Of a stretch of DNA of 64,000 bases, positions 18,524 through 27,924 are shown piece after piece. A model generated the notes under the pieces. That model had not been told where the DNA came from. It was given only the letters and a program-made list of their open reading frames with translations, and did not search any database. Source of the DNA: Polyangiaceae bacterium (GTDB lineage Bacteria; Myxococcota_A; Polyangia; Polyangiales; Polyangiaceae). Made by a program: the position numbers and the translations under genes. Where the stretch lies: the NCBI GenBank assembly GCA_025936115.1, contig JAICTZ010000016.1, forward strand, positions 1 through 64,000, given 5' to 3'. The stretch's first letter is position 1; each line of letters opens with the position of its first letter.

Positions 18524-19126
18524 TCAGCGGACGTGACGAAACGCCATGCCCGCGGCGCTCGCAGCGCGCCCGTCTGCGTCCGGGCGATCACCGATCACGA
18601 GGCAGCGCTCGGGCTCGATGCCGAGCGCCGACGCAGCGCGTAGCATGCCACCCGGGTGCGGCTTGAGCCGCGTGGGGCCCTCGGGCTCGCCGGATGCGAC
18701 CACGACGTCGAAGAGCCCGCTCGCGCCGAGGGCCTCGAGCTTGCGGCGCGCGGGATAGTCACTCACGAGCGCCGTGCGTCCGCCCGCTGCGCGGAACGCC
18801 GCGAGCTCGCCGAGCAGCTCACGCCGGCGGAACAGCGGCAACCACTTCGCGGGGCGCTCGATCATCCAGTCACGCACCGTCGCTTCGACCGCGCTCGGCG
18901 ACGCTCCGAGCGCCTGCGCCGTGCGCTCGATTTGCAGCCGAAACGGGTCCCCCTCGAGCCCGAGCTCGCGCAGCTGCTCGTGCTCGCGCCGGAATTGCCT
19001 CAAAAAGCGCACGGAGGGCCAGCCGAGCAGCGAGAGCTCCGCCGCCATCGCCAGGCGCACCGGAGCCTGCACGTAGAGCGTACCGTCGAGATCGACGAGC
19101 CACGCGGCGTGCGTGCCGGCGCTCAA
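18524..19126 (-). CDS. HAD-superfamily hydrolase
   Basis: This is a 200-residue phosphatase-like protein. I take the TTG at 19126 as start: its TTGA overlaps the stop of the serine acetyltransferase gene, and AAGGAAG stands six bases upstream. The only longer in-frame start (19186) would lie 60 bases inside the acetyltransferase. HAD motif I is WLVDLDGTL, motif II is LVSDY, motif III/IV is LKPHPGGML followed by CLVIGDRPDADGRAA. The cap is a four-helix C1 type. It probably hydrolyses a small phosphate ester; the substrate is unknown. Coupling to serine acetyltransferase may only be transcriptional. Confidence 0.85.
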   Translation of the reverse strand: MSAGTHAAWLVDLDGTLYVQAPVRLAMAAELSLLGWPSVRFLRQFRREHEQLRELGLEGDPFRLQIERTAQALGASPSAVEATVRDWMIERPAKWLPLFRRRELLGELAAFRAAGGRTALVSDYPARRKLEALGASGLFDVVVASGEPEGPTRLKPHPGGMLRAASALGIEPERCLVIGDRPDADGRAASAAGMAFRHVR

Positions 19127-20019
19127 TCGACTTCCTTGGCGCGGCCGAAAATCTTGGAATACGGCTCGACCGACTTGGTGAGCCAAACGTTGCCGCCGAT
19201 GACCGAGCCTTTGCCGATCACCGTCTCGCCGCCGAGGATGGTCGCGCCCGCGTAAATGGTCACGTCGTCTTCGATCGTCGGGTGCCGCTTCTTCGGCAGC
19301 GGTCGCACGCTGTCGCCGCGGCGTGTGCTCAAGGCTCCGATCGTGACGCCCTGATAGATCTTCACGTTCTTGCCGAGGTGAGCAGTCTCCCCGATGACGA
19401 CGCCCGTGCCGTGATCCATGAAAAAACCAGCGTCGATGGTCGCGCCCGGGTGGATGTCGATGCCGGTGCGCTCGTGCGCGTGATAGGCCATGATGCGCGG
19501 GATGATCGGCACGCCTTCCTGGTGCAGCGCGTGCGCGATGCGATGCGTGGTGATGGCTTCGACCGCGGGGTAACTGAAGACGATCTCTTCGATGCTCGTG
19601 GCGGCAGGATCACCTTCGTAGGCGGCGATGACGTCGGCATTCAAGACTTGACGGAGCTCTTTCAGTCGTCCGAGCAGACGCAACACGACGTCCCCTGACC
19701 AACCGGGAGCGTGCGAAGGTCCGGAGCGGAAGGTCGCCTCGTACGAAACCGCGCGGGCGATCTGCTCGACGAGCGCTTCATACGCGGGGTACATGTGCTC
19801 GCTCACGCCGTAGCGCAGGTTGTCCCTGCTGAGGGCGCGCTGGCTGTAAAAACCCATGTAGATCAGGGGTTTCAGGTGGTTCAACGCGAGCACGACGGCA
19901 CGCTTGTTCGGCAGTGCCGCGCTTTCGAGGTTGTTGATCTCGAGCGTCCCTTCGTAGCTCTGAACGACGCCGTCGATGGCGTGCTCGAGCTCCCGGATGC
20001 GATCGGGTGCGCTGGGCAT
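19123..20019 (-). CDS. cysE: Serine O-acetyltransferase
   Basis: This is 298 residues from the ATG at 20019. The N-terminal helical half is that of the CysE/EpsC family. The C-terminal half is a left-handed beta helix of hexapeptide repeats: RTGIDIHPGATIDAGFFMDHGTG with the catalytic His-Asp pair, VVIGETAHLGKNVKIYQGVTIG, and TIEDDVTIYAGATILGG. It transfers acetyl from acetyl-CoA to L-serine, giving O-acetylserine, the precursor of cysteine. The N-terminal domain is longer than in the Bacillus-type enzyme and resembles the SrpH/EpsC plant-like branch. No O-acetylserine sulfhydrylase gene is adjacent. Its stop overlaps the HAD gene start. Confidence 0.93.
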   Translation of the reverse strand: MPSAPDRIRELEHAIDGVVQSYEGTLEINNLESAALPNKRAVVLALNHLKPLIYMGFYSQRALSRDNLRYGVSEHMYPAYEALVEQIARAVSYEATFRSGPSHAPGWSGDVVLRLLGRLKELRQVLNADVIAAYEGDPAATSIEEIVFSYPAVEAITTHRIAHALHQEGVPIIPRIMAYHAHERTGIDIHPGATIDAGFFMDHGTGVVIGETAHLGKNVKIYQGVTIGALSTRRGDSVRPLPKKRHPTIEDDVTIYAGATILGGETVIGKGSVIGGNVWLTKSVEPYSKIFGRAKEVD

Positions 20020-20097
20020 TGTCAGTTTATAGCACCAGGCCCGTCGCGCGGGCGTTCGCGGGCCCACGCGACCGGCTACGCGATCCTCATGCTGGCG

Positions 20098-21690
20098 CTA
20101 ATTCGTGGTGACGACGACGCCGAGCGTGGTCGTCGGCATCACGCCGCGCAAATCACGCACTGATTTGGGGAATATCTCTTTGTTGGACCAGTCGACGCGA
20201 TTGTCGAGTCTCAAAATCAGGAAATCCGCCGGGCGATAGTCGAGGGTCAGAGTACCGGTCAAGAGCTTGATGTCGCTCGGCGGCTCGACGTTCGGATCCG
20301 TCGGCGCGTAGAGCTTCGCGATGCCGGTGCCGTAGGCGTCCGGATCGGCCAGGTACTCGCCGCGTACGGCGGCGGCGAATTCGTCGACGAACGCGTAGCG
20401 CGCACCGAGCATCACGCCCCACCATTCGTGCTGGATGAAGCGCGAGGTATCGACCGTGTCGCGCACGCGTTCGATGTCGAAGTCGGCGTTGAGCTGAACG
20501 GTGAGCTTGTCGGTCGGCGTGAGGGTCGCCACGAAATCGATGAGGTGGCGCAAGCCCTTGGTGTTCGAGCTGCCGCGATCGACCTTGCCCGAGGTTGCGC
20601 CGCCCATGCCCGGCGAGCAGCCGGTCGGCGAGCTCGGGTCGAAGTACTGGGACGAGGGATCGCAGTGAATCGTGGCTGAATCGTCTTGTTCGGGTCCCCC
20701 GAGATAACCGAGCGAGGTCGCGAGCAAGTTTCCGCCGTCGCTCGAGCGCGGCAACGTGAGCGCGAGCTGCAGGCCGAGGTCCTTGCCGAGGTTGTTGTCG
20801 ATGGTGTTGTTCCAGCCGTTCACGATCAAGGCGCGCAGAGTCAGGTTGTCGGTGAGCTCCGCGTTCACGCGCAGGCCGGTGTGAAAGAGCGGTTGAGTGA
20901 ACCAATACACGGCGCCGCGCGTGTAGTTCATGTCGTCCTGGCTCTCGGCGACCTCGACGCCGTAAATCGTGTCGAACTTGCCGAAGTCGAGTTGAATCGG
21001 ATTCCAAGGGCGCCACGACGCGTAGGCTTGTTTGAGGAAGCTCAAGCCGATTGAGGAGTCGCAGGTACCGGAAATGCACGAGCCCGCGATGCGCTCGGCG
21101 GTCGGGCCGAAACGCAATGAAATGGTGCCGCCGACCGGTTCTGCCGGGTACGTCGCATCGACGCCGGCCCAGCTCAGTGCAAAGCCGTTCGAGTTGTCGT
21201 ACGCGCGCGTGACGCTGTTCGCTCCGCCGGACGGCTTCGGCTGCTGCCAGTTCAAGCCGAGGTAGCCGTCGACGAACGCGCGAAACTCGATGGCGTCGTA
21301 CCAAGGCAATGACTCGAGCTCCGGCCCGGTGCCGTGCAGCGCCGGCTCGGCGAGCGGCGTGGGCGCCTCGAGCGGCTCGCGCGTGTGAGTCGGCGGCAAG
21401 ACGTCGATGGCGGGAGCCGCGGGCGTTGACGTACTCGGCGCGGCCGGCGCGGCCGGCGCGGCCGGCGCGTCGTGCGGCGTCGTGCTCGACGGCGGCGTCA
21501 GCGGTCCGGGCGTCACGGGCGACGGCGGTGTCGGTCCGGGAGCTGGCGGCTCGACCGGCACGGGCGCGGGCGGCACGGGCTCCGCCGGCGGCGGCGCAGG
21601 CGTGGGCTGCGCGGCGGCGAGGGCGGGGAGCAAGAACGCGCAGGCAAAAGCAGAACGGGCGAACGAACGGGACCCAATCGATCTCGACAT
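20098..21690 (-). CDS. Outer-membrane beta-barrel porin (BBP2-like) with proline-rich N-terminus
   Basis: This 530-residue protein has a cleavable signal (FACAFLLPALAAAQP). A Pro/Ala/Thr-rich stretch of about 75 residues follows and probably spans or binds peptidoglycan or forms a flexible periplasmic arm. From about residue 125 amphipathic strands alternate in the way of an outer-membrane barrel, with FVDGYLGLNW, LDFGKFDTIYGVEVAESQDDMNYTRG, FHTGLRVNAELTDNLTLRALIVNGW and the closing LRLDNRVDWSN. The pattern 'fixed position in sugar/ion-like porin, grounded in NYTRG...FHTG' is that of the BBP2 porins. A lipoprotein gene starts eight bases upstream, so they form one unit. The cargo is unknown. 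Confidence 0.85.
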   Translation of the reverse strand: MSRSIGSRSFARSAFACAFLLPALAAAQPTPAPPPAEPVPPAPVPVEPPAPGPTPPSPVTPGPLTPPSSTTPHDAPAAPAAPAAPSTSTPAAPAIDVLPPTHTREPLEAPTPLAEPALHGTGPELESLPWYDAIEFRAFVDGYLGLNWQQPKPSGGANSVTRAYDNSNGFALSWAGVDATYPAEPVGGTISLRFGPTAERIAGSCISGTCDSSIGLSFLKQAYASWRPWNPIQLDFGKFDTIYGVEVAESQDDMNYTRGAVYWFTQPLFHTGLRVNAELTDNLTLRALIVNGWNNTIDNNLGKDLGLQLALTLPRSSDGGNLLATSLGYLGGPEQDDSATIHCDPSSQYFDPSSPTGCSPGMGGATSGKVDRGSSNTKGLRHLIDFVATLTPTDKLTVQLNADFDIERVRDTVDTSRFIQHEWWGVMLGARYAFVDEFAAAVRGEYLADPDAYGTGIAKLYAPTDPNVEPPSDIKLLTGTLTLDYRPADFLILRLDNRVDWSNKEIFPKSVRDLRGVMPTTTLGVVVTTN

Positions 21691-21698
21691 TGGTTTCT

Positions 21699-22280
21699 TC
21701 AGTGCTCCACGATCCGGCTACGCCTGAGCTCCCAGCCGTGCGGGGTTTTCTTGAGATACGCCGTGCCGCGAATGCCCTCGATGTCGTAGCGGTAACTCAC
21801 CGTCGCGTCCGAGCCGTTGATGGCGATGTCCGTGATGACGAGCACCGCGTCCTTCTTGCCGGCGGGCGGCTGACTCACGACGACGGGTTTGGTGGCTTTG
21901 ACGAGCTCGACATTCGGCGGCACGGCGCTGCCCGCGATCTTGAGCGGGAAGCGCCCCGGTTCACCGAGCTTCAGGTACTGATCGAGCTCGGTGTCGTCGA
22001 CCGTGAGCTGAAGCACGGCGTGCACGTCGTCGCCTTGGTTCGAGGGCGCGGAGTCACTGCGCTTGGCGTCGCCAGCCGATTGCCGCACGTTGTCGACCGG
22101 CTTCGGTGGCGCATCCGTTTCAGGCGCTTCGTCGGCGCGCTCGTCGGGTTTGTCACTGCTCTCGCTCGTGTCGTGGGCAGAAGACTTCGCGTGACTCTGC
22201 GCCGTCGCGCACGCAGACAGCGCGAAAATCATGGACCCCGAGACCACCAAGCCCAGCACGCCGACCTTACGACTGGCCAT
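21699..22280 (-). CDS. Hypothetical lipoprotein
   Basis: This is a 193-residue protein with a signal ending in FALSAC (lipobox Cys near residue 24), followed by a Ser/Asp/Glu-rich spacer of about 60 residues. The C-terminal 110 residues look like alternating strands (AVLQLTVDDTELDQYLKLGEPGRF, DAVLVITDIAINGSDATVSYRYDIEGIRG), ending RRSRIVEH. I recognise no family. The stop is eight bases before the porin start, so the two are cotranscribed and may act together at the outer membrane. Confidence 0.7.
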   Translation of the reverse strand: MASRKVGVLGLVVSGSMIFALSACATAQSHAKSSAHDTSESSDKPDERADEAPETDAPPKPVDNVRQSAGDAKRSDSAPSNQGDDVHAVLQLTVDDTELDQYLKLGEPGRFPLKIAGSAVPPNVELVKATKPVVVSQPPAGKKDAVLVITDIAINGSDATVSYRYDIEGIRGTAYLKKTPHGWELRRSRIVEH

Positions 22281-22325
22281 GGGGCGAGACGGTACACCAG
22301 CCGCCGCGCCAAGGTCGAGGTCGTG

Positions 22326-25076
22326 TCAGCCGCGCGCGCGCGCTCGGACCGGCTTGCGATCCCAGAGCCGCACACGGCGCACGAGGAGATCGAGTAAGAA
22401 CGCCACGAAAGCCGCCAAAACGAAGCGATCCCAGAGATCCTTCTCTGTCGTGATCTTGTCGTGGCCGGGATCGAAGAGCGCTGCGGGCTTGGGGTCGACG
22501 GAGCCGCCGCCGATCGCGGCCGCGCGGCTGAGCTTCTCGAAGTCGGGCTCGAAGCTCGCGTATTCGCGCGGGTAGGGATTGGAGACGTGTCCGGAGCTCG
22601 TGGCGAAGGGCTTCAGCTGGCCGGCAGCGTCGCGGTGGGCGTGCTCGGCGCGTAGTAAGAACGAGCCGAAACCAGTCAGATCGAACTCAGCTTCGTAGCG
22701 TCCGGGCGCGACCTGGCGGAACGGGTGCTCGCTGCGCTCTTGCGGCTTGCCGGCCGCACTGACGAACAGTTTCGACTCGAGACCGTCGTCGAAGCGTTCG
22801 TCCACGGTGAAGGCATCCACTGTGGCGCGAACGTGCGAGCCGTTCATGCTCGTCTTCATCTCGAGCTCGTGGCGACGTTTGACGCGCATGTGCTCACGCA
22901 CGAGCTGCCCCCAAAATTTCGGGTAGCCGGACCAGCGCAGCCATTCGACGGCCCAGTGGTTCTTCACGTCGCTCGTCCACGCGAGCGCCCAGCCGAGCCC
23001 GGCTCGCCAGCGCGCGAGGATTGGATCGCCCCGTTCACTTTGCAGCACGAGCTGAGCGGGCGCGGGTTTGAGCTCCGTCGCCACGTAGCCGTGAAGGAGC
23101 GGCGCCGAGCCCACGGCGATGCCCTTGAGAAAATCGGCAGGCGCGACCTCTTGCACCGGAAACCACTCTTCCACGCCCGCTTGCTGCGACACCATCTCGG
23201 TCTCGCGCGTGAAGATCTTGGGCAAGCTGTTCGGATCCGGCACGTAGTGGAAGCGCCCGCCACCGCTGTCGGCGATGCTGCGCAAGAGGTCCTGCTTGAC
23301 GCCCTCGCCGAGGCCGACGGTCGTCACCGTGATCGACGCCGCGACCATCGCTTGCACGAGCTCGCGAATGCCTTGCTCGGCGGCCTGCCCGTCGGTGAGC
23401 AGGATCACGTGCTTGCGTCGTGCGCGCACGACGGAGAGATCCTGATAGGCCATGTCGAGCGCCGAGAAGATCTCCGTGCCGCCGCCGGGCTGGATCCGTT
23501 CGACGTCCGACTGAATGCGGCTGCGGTAGCGCGCGGGCTCGAGCTTCACGTAGCGGGTCGGCGACGAATCGAACGCGATCACTTCGAGTAAATCGTCGGG
23601 CTTTAGCGCGCCGAGCGTCGCGATGCATGCGCCTTTGGCCATTTCCATGGGCAAGCCGGTCATCGAGCCCGAACGATCGATGACGAGCGCCATCGCGACG
23701 TCCGGCATCTCTTTGCGGCGCTCGGCGTCCATGCGCACCGGCAAGAGCCGCTCGAACGTCGAGTGCGACCAACCGCCGAGACCGAACCCGGCGTCACCGC
23801 CGGCGAACAAGAAGCCTCCGCCGAGGTCACGCACGTAACGCTCGACGAGCTCCTGTCCCGCGGCGGGAAACGCTTCGCGCGGCGTGTCGGAGACGATCAC
23901 GAAGTCGTAGCGTTCGAGCTCGCGCAGCGACGCCGGAAACGCGGCCGGCGCTCGCACGTCGACGTCGAACTGCTGGGCGCCTAGAGCGCTCGCGAGGTAA
24001 TTCGCGCGGTTCGGCTGGCCTTCGACGTAGAGCACCGACGGACGCCCGGGCACGTCGAGCGTCGCCGTGTACTCGTTGTTGGCCGAAAATTCGTCCGGAC
24101 CGAGCGGCTCGAGCTTGAGCTCGTAAGTGAGCTCGCCGCCCACGCGCACGACCGACTTGAATTTCAGCTCGTTCATGCCGGCGTGGAGCGGCACCTCGCG
24201 CACGCCGTCGAGGCCGTTCAGCGTTTCGCCTTGATAAAGGCGCGCTCGCGCGCGGCTTTCGCGGCTGGCGTAGACGTCGGCGGCCACCTCGAACGCCTGC
24301 CCGATGTCCACTTTGTCCGGCAGCCGCAGGCCGACGACGGCGATTTCCGCGGGCGGAGGGTGGCGATACGGCACGACCGAAAGCCGCACGCCGAGGTCGC
24401 GCGCGCGCCCGCTCTCCGCCAGCAAGTCGCCCTCCGTTTCGACGCCGTCGGTGAGCAGCACGAGGCGCTTGAGGCGCCCGGCGGGGAACAAGCCGTAGGC
24501 GAGCTCGAGCGCGCTCTCGATGTTGGTCGTCGCGCTCGCGGCGCTGCCACGCGGGCCGTGGCGGAGCGCTTGCGGCAGCGCGAATTTGCCGTCGCGTTCG
24601 AGCTCGACCAGGTGCGGGCGCGCGGCGAAAGTGACGAGCCGGAGCGAGTCGTCCCGCCCGCGCGCGGCGTAGAGCTTTTCCAGGGCCTTGCGTGCGTCGG
24701 CGAGCGCTTCCTCCGGCACCGAGTCGCTCACGTCGACGAGCGCGACGAGCGCGATGCTCTTCGCGTCTTCCGTGCGGACGAGCCGCGCGAGCGCGAGCCC
24801 GAGCAGGGCCAAGAACGACAGCCGGAACACGAGCGCGAGGACGCGCTGTCCGAGCGGCAAGTCCGCGAGCGATCTGCCGAGCACCCACACGAGCACGGGC
24901 GCCGCGAGCAGCACGCCGAGCAAGCTCGGGTGCAGGAGCTCGTAATGGACGCCGTGATACGTCCAGCTGAGCGCTCCCCCGTCCGCGGCGGCAAGCAGTC
25001 GCCGGTACCCGAGGAACGCCACGATCGCCGTCGCGAATGCCGCGAGCGCCCACCCCACTTTCGCGCGCGTCTTCAT
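22326..25076 (-). CDS. Large membrane protein with two VWA domains and a GATase1-like domain (Bat-like operon)
   Basis: This is a 916-residue protein from the ATG at 25076, which overlaps the stop of the previous gene as ATGA. Three membrane segments open it (about 8-22, 51-70, 79-98). A first von Willebrand A domain follows (MIDAS LVDVSDSV, Asp115; LLTDGVETEG). A flavodoxin-like glutamine-amidotransferase-like domain comes next (VLYVEGQPNRANYLASAL, FVIVSDTP, GGGFLFAGGDAGFGLGGW), without an evident catalytic triad. A second VWA domain has MIDAS VIDRSGSM (Asp467) and LLTDGQAAEQG. One membrane segment lies near the C-terminus (about 884-902). The family is found with MoxR/DUF58 genes, but its biochemical role is not established. 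Confidence 0.88.
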   Translation of the reverse strand: MKTRAKVGWALAAFATAIVAFLGYRRLLAAADGGALSWTYHGVHYELLHPSLLGVLLAAPVLVWVLGRSLADLPLGQRVLALVFRLSFLALLGLALARLVRTEDAKSIALVALVDVSDSVPEEALADARKALEKLYAARGRDDSLRLVTFAARPHLVELERDGKFALPQALRHGPRGSAASATTNIESALELAYGLFPAGRLKRLVLLTDGVETEGDLLAESGRARDLGVRLSVVPYRHPPPAEIAVVGLRLPDKVDIGQAFEVAADVYASRESRARARLYQGETLNGLDGVREVPLHAGMNELKFKSVVRVGGELTYELKLEPLGPDEFSANNEYTATLDVPGRPSVLYVEGQPNRANYLASALGAQQFDVDVRAPAAFPASLRELERYDFVIVSDTPREAFPAAGQELVERYVRDLGGGFLFAGGDAGFGLGGWSHSTFERLLPVRMDAERRKEMPDVAMALVIDRSGSMTGLPMEMAKGACIATLGALKPDDLLEVIAFDSSPTRYVKLEPARYRSRIQSDVERIQPGGGTEIFSALDMAYQDLSVVRARRKHVILLTDGQAAEQGIRELVQAMVAASITVTTVGLGEGVKQDLLRSIADSGGGRFHYVPDPNSLPKIFTRETEMVSQQAGVEEWFPVQEVAPADFLKGIAVGSAPLLHGYVATELKPAPAQLVLQSERGDPILARWRAGLGWALAWTSDVKNHWAVEWLRWSGYPKFWGQLVREHMRVKRRHELEMKTSMNGSHVRATVDAFTVDERFDDGLESKLFVSAAGKPQERSEHPFRQVAPGRYEAEFDLTGFGSFLLRAEHAHRDAAGQLKPFATSSGHVSNPYPREYASFEPDFEKLSRAAAIGGGSVDPKPAALFDPGHDKITTEKDLWDRFVLAAFVAFLLDLLVRRVRLWDRKPVRARARG

Positions 25077-26950
25077 ACCGTCACCCGCCGGTGATACGTG
25101 ATCCACTCGACGACGGAGAGCGCGAGCACGGCGACGATGAGCCAGAGCCAGATTTCTCGCCGCACGCCGCCGCCGTTCACGACGGGCGGCGGCGCGTTTT
25201 CCCCGCCGACCGCGAGCTTCTTTTGCGGCAAAATGCGGCTTTCGTCCAAATCCGACAGGTTTGCCGCGAACTCCGTGACGACACGCGCGTCGGCGGTGCC
25301 GCTCGTCAGCCGGTAAAACCCGGCGTGCTCGCCGAACGTCACCGCGCGACCCTGCTCGACCGGGAGTGACCGCGTCGCGCCGCCCGGTGACGAGAGCTCC
25401 GCTTCGCGCGCGCCGGCGGGCACCGGCACGCGCCACACCTCACCCGTGCGGTAAGCGGAGAGGTAGCTCGTGTCCGATTCACTGAACGAATCGATCGCGT
25501 TGAGCACGAAGAGCGGCCACGCGGGCCGGAGCACGAGGTCGCTCTGGCGCGGATCGAAGCCGAGCTCGATGAAGGCGCGCCCGCCGCGCGTGCCAGAGAC
25601 GAGAATGGGGCCTGCGTCGCTCGCGCCCACGATCTTGTCGCCGGCGCTCGGCTCGAGCGCGTGACCCGTCGCCACCTGGACGTCGCCGAGCGCGGTAAAG
25701 CGCAAAATCGGGCTCTTTTTGTCCCAAGTATCGAACCCGAAGCCCTTGATGGGTTTGCCGAGCTTGACCGGACTGCCGGCTGCGGGCGGATTCAGATACA
25801 CGAGGCCGCCGCTCTTGTCCGCGGGCGGGGGCGCGACACCGTCGAAGATCGTCGCGTCGAAGGCGCCGGGCGGCGGGTATTGCGCCGGCTTCACGTCCGT
25901 CACGTCGAGGTACTCGTCGAGCAGGAGCGCGGCTTCGAGGTACGTGTTGCCGGGCGTGACGACGAGCACCTTGGCGCGCCGTCGTTCCGGCACGAGCGCG
26001 TACGCGTGATCGTCGGCGGGCAGCGCGTCGGCGTGACCGTCGGCGTAGCGCAGGCGCGCTTCGAGAGCGTGACGCGCGCCGCCGACGTCGGGAAAGAAGC
26101 GCGCGAGCCGAGCGCCCGGCTCGAGCACGAGCCGCTCGCTGTCGACGATGGCGCCGTCGCCCCAGAGTGAGAGCTCGACTTCCGCGCGTTGACTGTCGAG
26201 ATTCGCGAGCTCCGCCATCACTTCGAGCCGCGATTTGTCGAGCGGGTAACGGCGCACGGAAAACGCCGTAATGGCTAGGTTTTTGCCGGATTTGCCGACG
26301 GGCACGAAGCGGAGCTTCGCGCTGCCGAGGCTCGGCGTCGTCGGCGGTGCTGCAAGCACGCCGTCGCTCAGGACGACGACTTCGCCGTTCGGAAGGCCGC
26401 GCAACGCGTCCGCCGCGAGCTCGAGCGCGCGACCGAGCTCGGCGCGCGTGTCGCTCGCGCGCGCGCGGTCGACGGCGACGAGCAGATCCGTCGTGTCGTC
26501 GCTCATCGTCGAGAGCGGCACCGGGACGGCACCCATCGCAACGACGAGCGCCCGGTCGCTGCCGCCGAGGCCGCGCACGAGCCGTCGCGCCGCATCCTTG
26601 GCGGCGTCGAGGCGCGTCGGCTTCTCGTCCGTCGCTTGTATCGACGCGCTCGTATCGATGAGTAGGACGAGGTTTCGACCCGAGCCGAGGGCGTTCGTGG
26701 GACGCGGATCGCCGAGCGCCAGCGCGAGCAGGGCAATGAGCAAGAGCTGGAGCGCGAGCGAGAGCCAGCGGCGGAGCTTCGAAAATAGACGGCTCGCGTC
26801 GCGATCGCCGAGCACACGATGCCAGAGCGGCGCGAACGCGACGGCCACGGGCCGGCGCCGCAATTTCAGCAAATAGAGCAGCACCGTCGCGGCCGCCGCG
26901 CCCAAACCCACGCCGAGCACCGTGCCGAGCGGCAGCCCTGCGAACGTCAT
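25073..26950 (-). CDS. BatA-like VWA membrane protein
   Basis: This 625-residue protein begins with the BatA-type N-terminus: TM1 (about 8-26), a short loop with KLRRRPVAVAF, and TM2 (about 58-80) ending in LALGDPRP. A VWA domain follows (MIDAS LLIDTSAS; later VVVLSDGV), then a beta-rich region (residues 200-300) and a further alpha/beta region. A final TM (REIWLWLIVAVLALSVVEW) stands near the C-terminus, followed by YHRR. It starts within the stop of the DUF58 gene (TGATG) and its own stop overlaps the next gene (ATGA). Bat proteins were first linked to oxygen tolerance in Bacteroides; whether this applies here is unknown. Confidence 0.9.
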   Translation of the reverse strand: MTFAGLPLGTVLGVGLGAAAATVLLYLLKLRRRPVAVAFAPLWHRVLGDRDASRLFSKLRRWLSLALQLLLIALLALALGDPRPTNALGSGRNLVLLIDTSASIQATDEKPTRLDAAKDAARRLVRGLGGSDRALVVAMGAVPVPLSTMSDDTTDLLVAVDRARASDTRAELGRALELAADALRGLPNGEVVVLSDGVLAAPPTTPSLGSAKLRFVPVGKSGKNLAITAFSVRRYPLDKSRLEVMAELANLDSQRAEVELSLWGDGAIVDSERLVLEPGARLARFFPDVGGARHALEARLRYADGHADALPADDHAYALVPERRRAKVLVVTPGNTYLEAALLLDEYLDVTDVKPAQYPPPGAFDATIFDGVAPPPADKSGGLVYLNPPAAGSPVKLGKPIKGFGFDTWDKKSPILRFTALGDVQVATGHALEPSAGDKIVGASDAGPILVSGTRGGRAFIELGFDPRQSDLVLRPAWPLFVLNAIDSFSESDTSYLSAYRTGEVWRVPVPAGAREAELSSPGGATRSLPVEQGRAVTFGEHAGFYRLTSGTADARVVTEFAANLSDLDESRILPQKKLAVGGENAPPPVVNGGGVRREIWLWLIVAVLALSVVEWITYHRRVTV

Positions 26951-27882
26951 CAGTGCAAAAACCCTCCGTGACGGAGCGCGCGCAGCACGATCTCGTCGAA
27001 CGGTGTCGAAACATCGGCGGCGAGGTACGGCACGCGCTTTTGCGTGCAGTAGCGCTCCACGTCGCCCAGGTACTCGGCGTAGGCCTTGCCGAGCTTGTCG
27101 AGCACGCCGGGCGTTACCGTGACTTCACGCTCGTCGCCCGTTTCGCAATCGACGACGAGCACGTCGCCGTCGAGCGCGGGTTTCGCTTCACCCCGATCGA
27201 CGAGGTGGATCACGTAGGGCTCGAATCCTTCGTAACGCAAGACGTTGATCCCGTGCTCGAAGCCGGCAGGATCGTAGAAGTCGCTCACGAGCACGGCGAG
27301 CCCGCGGCGCTTGTGCTGCGCGGCGAAAGCGCGCAGCGATTCGGCGAGGTCCGTCGTGCCGCCGGGCAATAGGCTCGAGAGGAAGCGAAAGACCGTGAAA
27401 ATGCGGCCCTTGCCGCGCGTGGTCGGGAGCCGCTCGAGCGTGCCCTCCGTCATGGCGAGCACCGTGACGCGATCGAGGTTCGCAAGTCCCACGTACGCGA
27501 GCGAGGCGACCAGGCGTCGAGCCTGATCGAACTTCTGACTGCCGGAGAAGCCCATCGACGCCGAGCAATCGAGCAAGAAGTAAATCGAAAGATCTTCCTC
27601 TTCCTCGTACAGGCGCACGAGCAGGCGGCCGAAGCGGTGGTAAACGTTCCAATCGACGGAACGGATGTCGTCGCCCGGCACGTAGTCGCGGTGATCGGCG
27701 AACTCGACGCCGCTGCCCTTCTTCTTGCTGCGTCGCTCTGCGCGCAGGCGCCCGCTGAACACGCGCCGGCTCACGAGCGCGAGCATCTCGAGCTTGCGCT
27801 GGAACTCGTCGTCGAAAAGCTCGCTCGCGGGCGTCGCCGCCGGCGCGAGCTTGCGCGGCCGAAACCAGTCGAGCAAACCCAT
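26950..27882 (-). CDS. DUF58 domain protein (VWA-fold partner of MoxR)
   Basis: A 310-residue protein beginning MGLLDWFRP; a GTG directly upstream is an alternative start. The DUF58 core is complete: GVEFADHRDYVPGDDIRSVDWNVYHRFGRLLVRLYEEE, followed by a VWA-like MIDAS (FLLDCSASMG) and AVLVSDFYDPAG. Family members are soluble and are thought to be metal-dependent binding proteins that act with MoxR ATPases. It starts 42 bases after moxR and overlaps the batA-like gene by one base. Confidence in family is high and in mechanism low. Confidence 0.92.
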   Translation of the reverse strand: MGLLDWFRPRKLAPAATPASELFDDEFQRKLEMLALVSRRVFSGRLRAERRSKKKGSGVEFADHRDYVPGDDIRSVDWNVYHRFGRLLVRLYEEEEDLSIYFLLDCSASMGFSGSQKFDQARRLVASLAYVGLANLDRVTVLAMTEGTLERLPTTRGKGRIFTVFRFLSSLLPGGTTDLAESLRAFAAQHKRRGLAVLVSDFYDPAGFEHGINVLRYEGFEPYVIHLVDRGEAKPALDGDVLVVDCETGDEREVTVTPGVLDKLGKAYAEYLGDVERYCTQKRVPYLAADVSTPFDEIVLRALRHGGFLH

Positions 27883-27924
27883 CACACGCTCTCGATCATG
27901 GCTGAAAGACGCCCGAACGTGCGC

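Noticed and set aside
20098..21690. Proline/alanine-rich repeat read as a possible repeat array
   Set aside because: It is a low-complexity protein linker within the porin, not a DNA repeat array.
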